DNA of 8,217 nucleotides from an uncultured Desulfomonile sp. (GCA_903853735.1 CAINUH010000045.1:1-8217), one strand, 5' to 3'; counted from the stretch's first letter, positions 1 through 5,615 are shown. Notes: generated from the letters alone by a model not told the origin. Made by a program: numbers and translations.

Positions 1-192
1 CTGCTGAAGCATTAATCGTCCAGCTCTGACCACAGCCAGTTCGGGTCGAAAAGGACTCAATCCTGCCGCAATCAAGTCCGCGTTGACAAACAATGGGCAC
101 CCCGCCTCGTTGGGTAAGAATTCCGACGCAAAGGTAGTCTTGCCTGCCCCGTTGGGACCCGCGATGATGACGATGCGATGTTCATGCCCCAT
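1..192 (-). CDS. Zeta-toxin-like P-loop kinase, N-terminal part (cut by window edge)
   Basis: Reading leftwards from an ATG at 192 gives 64 uninterrupted codons up to the window edge. The N-terminus has a beta strand ([20 protein letters not shown]) holding a Walker A loop GPNGAGKT at residues 12-19. It is followed by [14 protein letters not shown] (residues 35-48) and [10 protein letters not shown] (53-62). This order is typical of the zeta toxin / predicted ABC-type ATPase family, in which the Asp after the N-A-D motif and the following Arg act in phosphoryl transfer to a small substrate such as UDP-N-acetylglucosamine. The family assignment is firm; the substrate is not shown here, because many chromosomal members are uncharacterised. 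A TAG lies two codons upstream, so the ATG at 192 is the first possible start. No strong Shine-Dalgarno is visible. It lies 70 bases downstream of the antitoxin gene on the same strand and may be co-transcribed with it. Confidence 0.85.
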   Translation of the reverse strand, partial: MGHEHRIVIIAGPNGAGKTTFASEFLPNEAGCPLFVNADLIAAGLSPFRPELAVVRAGRLMLQQ

Positions 193-262
193 GCTCTAAT
201 CTACGATTTCAAGAGGCGCTCGTCAATTCCGGGCTCACACTAATTTCTAATTCTGTCACGTC

Positions 263-577
263 TTAGAGATTCCGGACTTCTCGTCTGCCTTTGACGACTT
301 CCCATACTATTTCGGGATGAGTCTCAGCAACTTGCAATAATACTCGGGCAGGTCCTTTGGGTGTTCGGTGACCTTGTTCCCAGTTTTCGAGAGTTCTTGG
401 ACTGATTCCAAGCATTGAAGCAAACTGTCGCTGGGAAATACCAAACTTGGACCTGATGGACTTCACGTCCGGCTTTTTCTCAACTGCGAAAACGCGAGAT
501 GGTTCTATTTCCCCATGCAGTATTGCCATCCCTTCCTTAACGCTTTCTACCAATTCATCGAAGAGTTCTTTTCTCAT
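263..577 (-). CDS. NadS/HigA-like helix-turn-helix antitoxin
   Basis: A 104-residue protein with an N-terminal segment (MRKELFDELVESVKEGMAIL) typical of NadS-type antitoxins. An XRE/Cro-like helix-turn-helix follows at residues ~40-75, with the core SQRQFASMLGISPRTLENWE and the characteristic tail GHRTPKGPARVLL. Proteins of this family bind their own promoter and neutralise a HigB/RelE-type mRNA interferase encoded immediately upstream. The ATG overlaps the stop of the toxin remnant by four bases (ATGA), the normal coupling for such pairs, and GTGGAG at 587-592 can serve as a ribosome binding site. The toxin partner is broken (574-684), so this antitoxin is either an orphan, a regulator, or newly associated with the zeta-like kinase downstream. 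The antitoxin itself looks intact. The family call is confident; its present partner is unknown. Confidence 0.9.
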   Translation of the reverse strand: MRKELFDELVESVKEGMAILHGEIEPSRVFAVEKKPDVKSIRSKFGISQRQFASMLGISPRTLENWEQGHRTPKGPARVLLQVAETHPEIVWEVVKGRREVRNL

Positions 578-684
578 TCTTCGTGCTCCACTATTCTGCG
601 AAGAATTCTAAGTTCTTGAGAAGATAGATCATCTCTTTCACTTTTCTGGTACATAAACAATAAGAATATTCGCTTTTCCTCCTG
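574..684 (-). pseudogene. C-terminal remnant of a HigB/RelE-type toxin
   Basis: Thirty-six codons remain open after an in-frame TAA at 685-687, ending in TGA at 574-576. The peptide contains FLLFMYQKSERDDLSSQELR then ILRRIVEHEE. This matches the end of HigB/RelE-like toxins paired with NadS-type antitoxins: a hydrophobic strand, then the K-S-E-x-x-D-L turn, then a C-terminal helix. A full toxin has roughly 100-115 residues, so about two thirds is missing. In the +1 frame directly upstream (686-715), AGLRPTLLTGGK resembles the preceding strand of such toxins. A one-base change near the A4 run at 674-677 (minus strand) may therefore have broken the gene before its 5' part was lost or scrambled. 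No start codon or ribosome site for a functional product is visible. It is called a pseudogene from the sequence; the exact break point is uncertain. Confidence 0.7.
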
Positions 685-1056
685 TTAGCAAAGTGGGTCG
701 AAGTCCGGCATCCCGGCCTGATTGGAGTTCACCGCCATTCTCGTCGATAATTTCGAGCCGAAATAATCCATGACTGAGGACTGATTGCACGGCTCCATAG
801 AGACGACATACTTGTTCCTGAGATGCCTGATCCTTACGAGGGATTCTTCGAGGCGCTCCAGCGGAATCTCGCCATCACAAAGAGCCTCCATGATTCTTGA
901 GCGAGACGAAACTGCTTTTTCCGGAGAATTGCAAATGAGCAGCAGGTCAGCTCCCGCAGAGAAGGCCATAAGTGCTGATTCTTCGGCTGAGTAATGACTC
1001 GCCACATCATACTCAATGCGCCTTGCCCAGTGGTTTCGGTGAGGTGAAGGAGACAA
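685..1056 (-). pseudogene. GH3 / NagZ-like beta-N-acetylhexosaminidase, C-terminal relic
   Basis: An open frame of 123 codons, beginning with TTG right after a TAA, carries the end of a glycoside hydrolase family 3 protein of the NagZ type. Residues 18-84 include VASHYSAEESALMAFSAGAD, DLLLICNSPEKA and DGEIPLERLEESLVRIRHLR, which match the last helices and strand of the NagZ barrel. NagZ proteins have about 340-380 residues. Here the first ~250 are absent, and the S/T-D-D-L motif that supplies the catalytic Asp would lie just before residue 14, where the sequence reads HWARRIEYD instead. The product could not be active. No Shine-Dalgarno precedes the TTG. The frame ends at the TAA that abuts the toxin remnant, so two broken genes meet here. 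The family call is good; whether anything is still expressed is doubtful. Confidence 0.72.
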
Positions 1057-1086
1057 TTATTCTTACGTTGAGTATAGGCCTCGTGA

Positions 1087-1106
1087 TTATGTCCGCAATG
1101 ACATAA
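1087..1106. repeat. 7-bp perfect inverted repeat upstream of the AOR promoter
   Basis: TTATGTC at 1087-1093 and GACATAA at 1100-1106 pair perfectly around a six-base loop. It sits about 40 bases upstream of the candidate -35 box of the AOR gene. No T-run follows on either strand, so it is not an intrinsic terminator. It could be an operator half-site pair. A short ATT repeat (1115-1127) lies just after it. Confidence 0.4.
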
Positions 1107-1143
1107 CCAACAAGTATTATTATTATTTTCGTCCTTTTTCTTC

Positions 1144-1172
1144 TTGACTCATAAAGTCCCCACAACTAGCAT
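1144..1172 (+). promoter_or_regulatory. Candidate sigma70 promoter for the AOR gene
   Basis: TTGACT (1144-1149, five of six consensus bases) and TAGCAT (1167-1172, four of six) are separated by exactly 17 bases, in an A/T-rich stretch upstream of the AOR gene. Transcription would begin near 1180 and give a leader of about 160 bases. The leader has short potential stems (for example GGTGAA at 1205-1210 with TTCGCC at 1221-1226), but I do not recognise a known riboswitch. This is inferred from spacing and consensus only. Confidence 0.4.
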
Positions 1173-1341
1173 GTGATTGAGTTGCTCTCGTTTATTTCCT
1201 AGCCGTGGTGAAGCGATAAGTTTTCGCCGTCAAACGAGAAATGTGCAGGTGCTTTTGTAGGGGCGAGGCCTGAAATATTCCGTCGCACTTCAAGATGTCT
1301 AACATGTTCGATGCCTGGGAGAGACAAACGGAGGATCTATC

Positions 1342-3078
1342 ATGGATAAGATTTTGAGGATCAATATGGGAGCAGACGGGGGGCCGTCGTATGCCGTGAC
1401 TCCGGTCGGGGAATACGCGGGTATGGGAGGCCGAGGATTTACTTCGTCTCTGATTTCCAAAGAAGTGCCACCCTTGTGCCATCCTCTTGGAGCAGACAAC
1501 AAGCTGGTCATGGCTCCCGGCTTATTGAGCGGAACCGTGGCGGCCATGTCCGGCCGGCTGTCAGTGGGATGCAAGAGTCCGCTCACCGGCGGTATCAAGG
1601 AAGCTAATTCCGGCGGTATGGCTTCACAGGTGATTGCCAGATTGGGTTATGCGGCCATAGTGCTTGAGGGAAAACCCAAAGACGACAACCTCTACAAAGT
1701 GTTCATTAACAAGGACGGGGTAAAGATAATCGCTGATAACAGCTTGAAAATGCTGGGAAACTATGCAGTTGTAGAAAAGATGAGGAATGAATTCGGGGAC
1801 AAGGTGGCCTGCGTGTCCATCGGACCGGTTGGTGAAATGAAAATGTCTGCCGCGTCCGTTGCATGTACCGATATGGAGGGTAGGCCCACCAGGCACGCCG
1901 GTCGAGGCGGTGTTGGTGCTGTTATGGGGGCTAAGCGCGTAAAGGTGATAGTCTTGGACGACACGGGAATGGCCATGCGTCGGCCCAAGGATCCGGAAAA
2001 ATTCAAGGAAGCCAACAAAACCTGGGTGGAAGGTCTGCGAAAACATCCCGTGACGGGCGAGGGGCTTCCTGCCTATGGAACCAATGTTCTTACTAACGTG
2101 TTGAACGAGGCTGGTGGCTACCCGACTCACAACTTCACTTGGGGTCGCTTTGAGGGCCATACAAAAATCAGCGGGGAGACTGGAGCGGCTCTGGAAGTTG
2201 AGCGAGGAGGTTCGGCGACGCACGGCTGTCATAGAGGTTGCGTGATTCGTTGTTCCGGAATCTACAACGACAAGTACGGTAACTACCTAACCAAGCAACC
2301 GGAATATGAAACGGTGTGGGCCCATGGCGGAAACTGCGGTATTGACGACCTGGACGCCATTGCCATGATGGACAGGTTGGACGATGACTATGGCGTCGAT
2401 ACTATTGAAATGGGAGCGACCGTTGCTGTGGCTATGGAAGCCGGCTTGGCAAAATTCGGTGATGCGGAAGCTGCAATAAACATGGTTCACGAAGTGGGTA
2501 AGGGCACTCACCTTGGTCGAATCCTGGGTAATGGAGCAGCGGTTACCGGCAAGGCGTTCGCAGTCGAAAGAGTGCCGGTAGTGAAAGGTCAGGCCATGCC
2601 TGCATACGATCCCCGTGCGGTACAGGGAATGGGAGTGACTTATGCCACTACTCCAATGGGGGCTGATCATACAGCGGGGTATGCCGTGGCAACGAACATT
2701 CTCAACGTGGGGGGACAAGTAGACGCGTTATCCCCTGACGGCCAAGTGGACTTGTCAAGGAATCTCCAGATAGCAACCGCAGCTATAGATGCTACGGGAA
2801 TGTGCCTTTTCATAGCCTTTGCAGTACTGGATCAACCTGACACCTTTCAGGCTCTCATAGATTTGATAAACGCCTTTTACGGGCTGAATCTGACCGGCGA
2901 TGATGTAACTGCGCTAGGAAAGTCAATTCTTAAGGGCGAGAGGGAATTCAACATCGCCGCCGGTTTTACGGCCGCCCATGACCGGTTGCCGGAATTCTTC
3001 AAGAATGATGCTCTTCCGCCTCACAACATCAAGTTTAAGGTGAAGGACGAAGATCTGGACACTGTTTTTAACTGGTAG
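1342..3078 (+). CDS. Aldehyde:ferredoxin oxidoreductase (AOR) family tungsto/molybdo-enzyme
   Basis: A 578-residue cytoplasmic oxidoreductase whose family carries a bis-pyranopterin W or Mo centre beside one [4Fe-4S] cluster and typically interconverts aldehydes and carboxylic acids with ferredoxin. The N-terminal AOR domain has EYAGMGGRGFTSSL (24-37), a GRGGVGAVMGAK pterin loop (187-198) and SGRLSVGCKSPLTGG (70-84). The cluster ligands are Cys296, Cys300, Cys304 and distal Cys488, the last within DATGMC (483-488), the second pterin motif. PEYETVWAHGGNCGIDD starts at 320, and TYATTPMGADHTAG (433-446) lines the cofactor pocket. The first cysteine spacing is C-x3-C rather than the C-x2-C of the archaeal enzymes. 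The start is fixed by GGAGG at 1330-1334, seven bases before ATG. The length is normal for the family. No electron-transfer subunit or MoaD-like gene adjoins it, so the electron partner is unknown and the aldehyde substrate cannot be inferred. moaC lies nearby on the other strand. Confidence 0.93.
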   Translation: MDKILRINMGADGGPSYAVTPVGEYAGMGGRGFTSSLISKEVPPLCHPLGADNKLVMAPGLLSGTVAAMSGRLSVGCKSPLTGGIKEANSGGMASQVIARLGYAAIVLEGKPKDDNLYKVFINKDGVKIIADNSLKMLGNYAVVEKMRNEFGDKVACVSIGPVGEMKMSAASVACTDMEGRPTRHAGRGGVGAVMGAKRVKVIVLDDTGMAMRRPKDPEKFKEANKTWVEGLRKHPVTGEGLPAYGTNVLTNVLNEAGGYPTHNFTWGRFEGHTKISGETGAALEVERGGSATHGCHRGCVIRCSGIYNDKYGNYLTKQPEYETVWAHGGNCGIDDLDAIAMMDRLDDDYGVDTIEMGATVAVAMEAGLAKFGDAEAAINMVHEVGKGTHLGRILGNGAAVTGKAFAVERVPVVKGQAMPAYDPRAVQGMGVTYATTPMGADHTAGYAVATNILNVGGQVDALSPDGQVDLSRNLQIATAAIDATGMCLFIAFAVLDQPDTFQALIDLINAFYGLNLTGDDVTALGKSILKGEREFNIAAGFTAAHDRLPEFFKNDALPPHNIKFKVKDEDLDTVFNW

Positions 3079-3093
3079 AGTGACTTTTCCAAT

Positions 3094-3179
3094 AACTGAG
3101 AGACTAGAGTTACACAAAGTCCCCTTTGTGACAGTATCATTGACAGGCAGCGACGCCTGTCCACTCTAGACTCTCAGTT
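3094..3179. repeat. Nested inverted repeat that can fold into a three-way junction
   Basis: The outer arms 3094-3110 and 3163-3179 are complementary at 16 of 17 positions (only 3103/3170 is an A-A mismatch). Between them lie two perfect hairpins: CACAAAG/CTTTGTG (3113-3119 with 3124-3130, four-base loop) and GACAGGC/GCCTGTC (3142-3148 with 3155-3161, six-base loop). It begins 15 bases after the AOR stop, in the gap between convergent genes. No T-run follows either side, so it is not a standard intrinsic terminator. It could be a mobile palindromic repeat, a structured 3' end protecting the AOR transcript, or a small RNA. No target-site duplication is evident. Confidence 0.8.
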
Positions 3180-3288
3180 TGGATGGTTACAATTCTTAAA
3201 GCGAAACGGTATTGGGCGCTCGCTGGAAATAATTGGACCGCCTACGTGGTTCAGGTTCCCCGCGGGCGCCTTGGTATTTGCTTAATCC

Positions 3289-4032
3289 TTAAATCCTGAA
3301 ACGCCAGGAACAGAATTCCTCTGGAGTCATTGGATCCGGTGGGCAGTATACACATTGGGTTTGTATCCTTCGGTCCACTCCATGGGCGAATTCGGAGTAT
3401 TCGACCAGTCCCGCCGATTTGCATGCATAATCATCCATATTTTTTCGTCGCCGCGATTTTTGGACTCGGCATTCAGCCATAGTGAATAATAAGGATCCGT
3501 CGGGCTCCCATAAGGCTCGATGAGCATTTATCGTGGAATACATTCTTAATTCTAAAGACCTTTCAAGAGCATTAAGCCCACCACCCTGAGGCATCTTCAA
3601 GAAATGTAATATCTTGTGGGCCTCCAGATTTGCGAAATGGGACCAACACGTATCGTTGATTTGTTTTGCCTGATGAATGCCCGTCGTGTGTTCTATCGCC
3701 TGAAACCAGAGGCCGTCTCCCGTTACCCACGTCTTTGCCAAGTCTCTAATTATAGAGAGAATATCTTCTTTAGCCTTGTTGCTCAGCACAACTGGAACAT
3801 CACCGTCCATCTCGATTCCAAAATGGGGGGAGAGCCTTTTGAGGACTATGGGAAAATAATTCATGAGGACTTGGGACTCGAGTTCCAGGGCCTTTTCGAT
3901 CCCCTCTCGGCGCAGAGTCTCGGTAAACCACATTCCGTAATGGACGAACACGTGGCCAAAGAACATTCCCATCAATCTGAGCAACTCATCCTTGGATAGT
4001 TCACTGATTTCTAAGGATTGCCCACCAGCCAC
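3289..4032 (-). CDS. DUF6125 family protein (thiazoline-carboxylate hydrolase-like)
   Basis: A 247-residue protein of unknown function. Residues ~86-247 match what I recall of DUF6125: GDGLWFQAIE (105-114), an acidic/helical stretch, then CRVQKSRRR (188-196), DDYACKSAG (200-208), EYSEFAHGVDRRIQTQC (211-227), CVYCPPD (227-233) and FCSWRF (240-245). Cys188, 204, 227, 230 and 241 could bind a metal or cluster, but this is inference. The fold resembles the L-2-amino-thiazoline-4-carboxylate hydrolase family; no activity is established. Residues 12-73 look like a second copy of the helical module at 86-146: HYGMWF (31-36) aligns with GDGLWF (105-110), and both are followed nine residues after the Trp by a Gly-Ile pair. 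Most relatives seem to have only one copy. The start is GTG with an AAAGGAG site at 4041-4047, 16 bases after the moaC stop, so the two are probably one transcript. Confidence 0.75.
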   Translation of the reverse strand: MAGGQSLEISELSKDELLRLMGMFFGHVFVHYGMWFTETLRREGIEKALELESQVLMNYFPIVLKRLSPHFGIEMDGDVPVVLSNKAKEDILSIIRDLAKTWVTGDGLWFQAIEHTTGIHQAKQINDTCWSHFANLEAHKILHFLKMPQGGGLNALERSLELRMYSTINAHRALWEPDGSLLFTMAECRVQKSRRRKNMDDYACKSAGLVEYSEFAHGVDRRIQTQCVYCPPDPMTPEEFCSWRFRI

Positions 4033-4038
4033 TATCCC

Positions 4039-4047
4039 ACCTCCTTT
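4039..4047 (-). promoter_or_regulatory. Shine-Dalgarno for the GTG-started DUF6125 gene
   Basis: Read on the minus strand, AAAGGAGGT spans 4047-4039, six bases before the GTG at 4032. This near-perfect anti-16S match justifies the GTG start. It lies immediately upstream of the moaC stop codon, partly within the gap between the two genes, which suggests the two genes are translated from a shared message. Confidence 0.8.
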
Positions 4048-4048
4048 A

Positions 4049-4528
4049 CTATTGCGACCGTAGGTAGTGACCCGATCGACCGCCGCTCTTTTCCACGAGG
4101 CGGATGTCTGTCAGGACCATACCACGATCAACAGCTTTGCACATATCGTAAATTGTTAAGGCCGCGCAGGACACCGCTGTGAGGGCTTCCATCTCAACAC
4201 CGGTTCGGGCTGTGACTTTGACTCGAGCCTCAATTTCTATTGCTGATCTCTCTTTGTTGGGGAAAAACTCGACCTTGACGGAACTCAGCGGCAAAGGATG
4301 CGCCAAAGGGATGATGTCCGGGGTTCTTTTTGCCGCCATGATGGCGGCTATACGAGCCACCCCCAGCACATCGCCTTTCTTGGACGCACCAATCAGGATC
4401 ATGCTCAAAGTGTCAGGTTTCATCCTGACTTCTCCCCTGGCCACGGCCTCTCTAATGGTCACTTCCTTTTCGGAAACATCGACCATCACAGCCCGGCCCT
4501 TCTCGTCAAAGTGACTGAAGTCGACCAT
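4049..4528 (-). CDS. moaC: Cyclic pyranopterin monophosphate synthase MoaC
   Basis: This enzyme acts with MoaA in the first step of molybdenum/tungsten cofactor synthesis, converting the MoaA product 3',8-cyclo-GTP to cyclic pyranopterin monophosphate. From ATG 4528 the product has 159 residues, and its catalytic residues fall on the same numbers as in the E. coli enzyme: Lys51 (KKGDVLG), His77 (PLAHPLP), Glu112 and Glu114 (TGVEMEAL), Asp128 and Lys131 (IYDMCKA) and Lys147 (EKSGGRSG). That agreement, plus AGGAG at 4537-4541 eight bases upstream, selects this start over a TTG at 4555. The N-terminus [18 protein letters not shown] is typical. It is followed by the DUF6125 gene and faces the AOR gene beyond it, an enzyme whose cofactor depends on this pathway. 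All motifs are intact, so I expect a functional enzyme. Confidence 0.97.
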   Translation of the reverse strand: MVDFSHFDEKGRAVMVDVSEKEVTIREAVARGEVRMKPDTLSMILIGASKKGDVLGVARIAAIMAAKRTPDIIPLAHPLPLSSVKVEFFPNKERSAIEIEARVKVTARTGVEMEALTAVSCAALTIYDMCKAVDRGMVLTDIRLVEKSGGRSGHYLRSQ

Positions 4529-4536
4529 AAAATTAA

Positions 4537-4541
4537 CTCCT
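4537..4541 (-). promoter_or_regulatory. Shine-Dalgarno that fixes the moaC start at 4528
   Basis: On the minus strand AGGAG lies eight bases before the internal ATG at 4528. The upstream TTG at 4555 has only an A/T run before it. Choosing 4528 makes the catalytic residue numbers equal to those of E. coli MoaC. Confidence 0.8.
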
Positions 4542-4565
4542 GACATCAACTTCAAAAAATGTTAA

Positions 4566-4580
4566 GCTTGACTAACAAGC
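4566..4580. repeat. Short inverted repeat in the moaC / RHH divergent region
   Basis: GCTTG (4566-4570) and CAAGC (4576-4580) form a perfect five-base dyad around ACTAA. It lies in the 127-base region between the divergent moaC and ribbon-helix-helix genes. It is a possible operator for the RHH protein, but a five-base dyad is easily found by chance. No convincing paired -35/-10 boxes were seen here on either strand. Confidence 0.25.
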
Positions 4581-4655
4581 GGGGTTGACGCACATAGGAA
4601 AAAGTCCGTTCCCGTTTTTCATAAGCAATATTGTCCCCACGTCGGGAGGTCGTAG

Positions 4656-4853
4656 ATGGAAGAACCGCGTGAAAGGCAGAGCACTTTTTTGCTGCCGGAA
4701 GATTTGATAGACGAAGTAAACAGATTGGCCGTCGAACTCGGGGAATCTCCAAGAGACATGGTCATTGCAGCAGTAGACCATTTCGCCCGTATACCGGAAG
4801 AACGACGCAAGGCCGTCATACGTGGCACGTCTCTTCGAAGGAGAAACTTCTGA
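4656..4853 (+). CDS. Ribbon-helix-helix (CopG-like) DNA-binding protein
   Basis: A 65-residue protein with a strong ribosome site (GGGAGGT at 4644-4650, five bases before ATG). Residues ~8-47 form a ribbon-helix-helix: strand STFLLPED (9-16), helix A LIDEVNRLAVELG (17-29), turn ESPRD, then helix B MVIAAVDHFARI (35-46). The short basic tail is RRKAVIRGTSLRRRNF. Such proteins dimerise through the strand and bind operators; many are antitoxins or repressors. There is no toxin-like gene directly downstream, so a repressor role is at least as likely. Being divergent from moaC, it may regulate the shared region, which is inference from position. Its 3' end is overlapped in another frame by a possible 38-codon ORF. 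The fold call is confident; the target is unknown. Confidence 0.8.
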   Translation: MEEPRERQSTFLLPEDLIDEVNRLAVELGESPRDMVIAAVDHFARIPEERRKAVIRGTSLRRRNF

Positions 4854-4938
4854 GCCTGACATACTGTTGGCCGACGGCTTTGTGTTCAAGCCTGGAGAGC
4901 TGTACCACCCGACCTTGTCCGTCTCCGAAGGAGACTGA
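4822..4938 (+). CDS. Possible small overlapping ORF, unknown function
   Basis: In the +1 frame relative to the RHH gene, a GTG at 4822 opens 38 codons ending in TGA at 4936-4938. The peptide includes FEGETSEPDILLADGFVF followed by KPGELYHPTLSVSEGD, which has a protein-like composition. AAGG (4809-4812) precedes the GTG, a weak ribosome site. The frame is open from 4777. A gene this short with no recognised family and a 32-base overlap may be chance, or a remnant of a longer gene. I do not recognise it. Confidence 0.25.
   Translation: MARLFEGETSEPDILLADGFVFKPGELYHPTLSVSEGD
4921..4935. repeat. Perfect hairpin between convergent genes
   Basis: GTCTCC (4921-4926) and GGAGAC (4930-4935) pair perfectly around GAA. 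It lies between the end of the RHH gene and the end of the flavoredoxin gene. A shorter dyad, GGCTT/AAGCC (4876-4880 with 4888-4892), lies upstream. No T-run follows on either strand, so termination by this hairpin is not assured. Confidence 0.4.
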
Positions 4939-4980
4939 ACGATTGAGGTTGAGGACGGCACGTCATCAGTTTTCGCAGAT

Positions 4981-5556
4981 TCAAGATGGCTGCAAGGCCT
5001 TTCCGATGGAGAATGACTTGCCCAAGAACTTTCCGATTCCGTAATAGCCGCTACCATCAGGAGCCCATAGAAACGGATTGATCTTTTCTATGTCCGGCTG
5101 GCCTCTCTCACCAATTACTGATTCGTCTGCCTTTATATCCATGATTTGGCCAATGAATTGAGTGTGCAATCCTATCTTTACCGTTTGAAGGATTTGACAC
5201 TCCAACACGAAGGGGAATTCACCTACGTAGGGAGCGTTTACCACATCACTTTTCACCGGGGTCAATCCGGTTACCGCGAATTTGTCTTCCGACTTACCTG
5301 AAGCTATCCCGAAAAAATCTGCTTCTTTTACGTACGAAGCAGGCGGAATACTTATAGTGAATGCCTTCTGTTCCACCAGATTAGAGTAGGTGTACGTTGC
5401 TTCACGTACGGAAATCGCCACGCATGGCGGGCTCGAGCAGCATATCCCACCCCATGCTACGGTCATCACGTTGGGTTTCCCGGCCTTGTCATAGGTACCC
5501 ACTACAAAAACGGGTGATGGATAAACAATAGTCTTGGCGCCTATTGATTTCTTCAT
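4981..5556 (-). CDS. Flavoredoxin-like flavin reductase (FMN-binding)
   Basis: A 191-residue flavin reductase-like protein with a split-barrel FMN-binding fold, probably a cytoplasmic dimer. The N-terminus [20 protein letters not shown], the block [20 protein letters not shown] (30-49) and ATYTYSNL (53-60) resemble Desulfovibrio flavoredoxin. [20 protein letters not shown] (81-100), [12 protein letters not shown] (109-120) and [10 protein letters not shown] (129-138) continue the match. D. gigas flavoredoxin carries electrons and has been linked to thiosulfate reduction; that role here is inferred from resemblance only. The cysteine-rich [10 protein letters not shown] segment (Cys39, Cys40, Cys45) is a family trait. 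The frame is open to 5598, but AAGGAGGAG at 5561-5569 just before the ATG at 5556 and the family-like N-terminus support this start. The gene begins 59 bases after the TPR gene ends, on the same strand, and may be co-transcribed. Confidence 0.87.
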   Translation of the reverse strand: MKKSIGAKTIVYPSPVFVVGTYDKAGKPNVMTVAWGGICCSSPPCVAISVREATYTYSNLVEQKAFTISIPPASYVKEADFFGIASGKSEDKFAVTGLTPVKSDVVNAPYVGEFPFVLECQILQTVKIGLHTQFIGQIMDIKADESVIGERGQPDIEKINPFLWAPDGSGYYGIGKFLGKSFSIGKALQPS

Positions 5557-5560
5557 GTGG

Positions 5561-5569
5561 CTCCTCCTT
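5561..5569 (-). promoter_or_regulatory. Shine-Dalgarno that fixes the flavoredoxin start at 5556
   Basis: AAGGAGGAG on the minus strand lies four bases before the ATG at 5556. The in-frame ATG at 5598 lacks any such site and would add 14 residues that do not look like the family N-terminus. Confidence 0.85.
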
Positions 5570-5615
5570 GTGATAGACAATTTAGCTATGTTAACCATTT
5601 TACATGGAAATAGTG

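Noticed and set aside
209..259. A 16-codon frame (GTG start, VTELEISVSPELTSAS) between the antitoxin and the zeta-like gene.
   Set aside because: It has no ribosome site, is very short, and has no recognisable family.
1013..1165. A 50-codon minus-strand frame with a hydrophobic run (IIIILVGYVIADIITRPI) that overlaps the GH3 relic.
   Set aside because: It starts with TTG directly after a stop and has no ribosome site. The isoleucine run comes from a simple ATT repeat, and it resembles no family I know.
1624..2232. A 202-codon minus-strand frame inside the AOR gene.
   Set aside because: It is antisense to a clear AOR protein, with no homology, signal or ribosome site. It is a shadow of the real gene.
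3089..3187. Integron attC-like site, suggested by AAC and GTT near the ends of the nested repeat.
   Set aside because: The flanking bases do not fit the RYYYAAC and GTTRRRY core boxes, and no integrase or cassette array is present.
3616..3999. A 127-codon plus-strand frame opposite the DUF6125 gene.
   Set aside because: The opposite strand carries recognised DUF6125 motifs and a near-perfect ribosome site. This frame has neither.
4823..4838. TGGCAC followed by TTCG, resembling a sigma54 -24/-12 promoter.
   Set aside because: The -12 element is wrong (TTCG, not TTGC), and it lies inside coding sequence with no gene start properly placed downstream.
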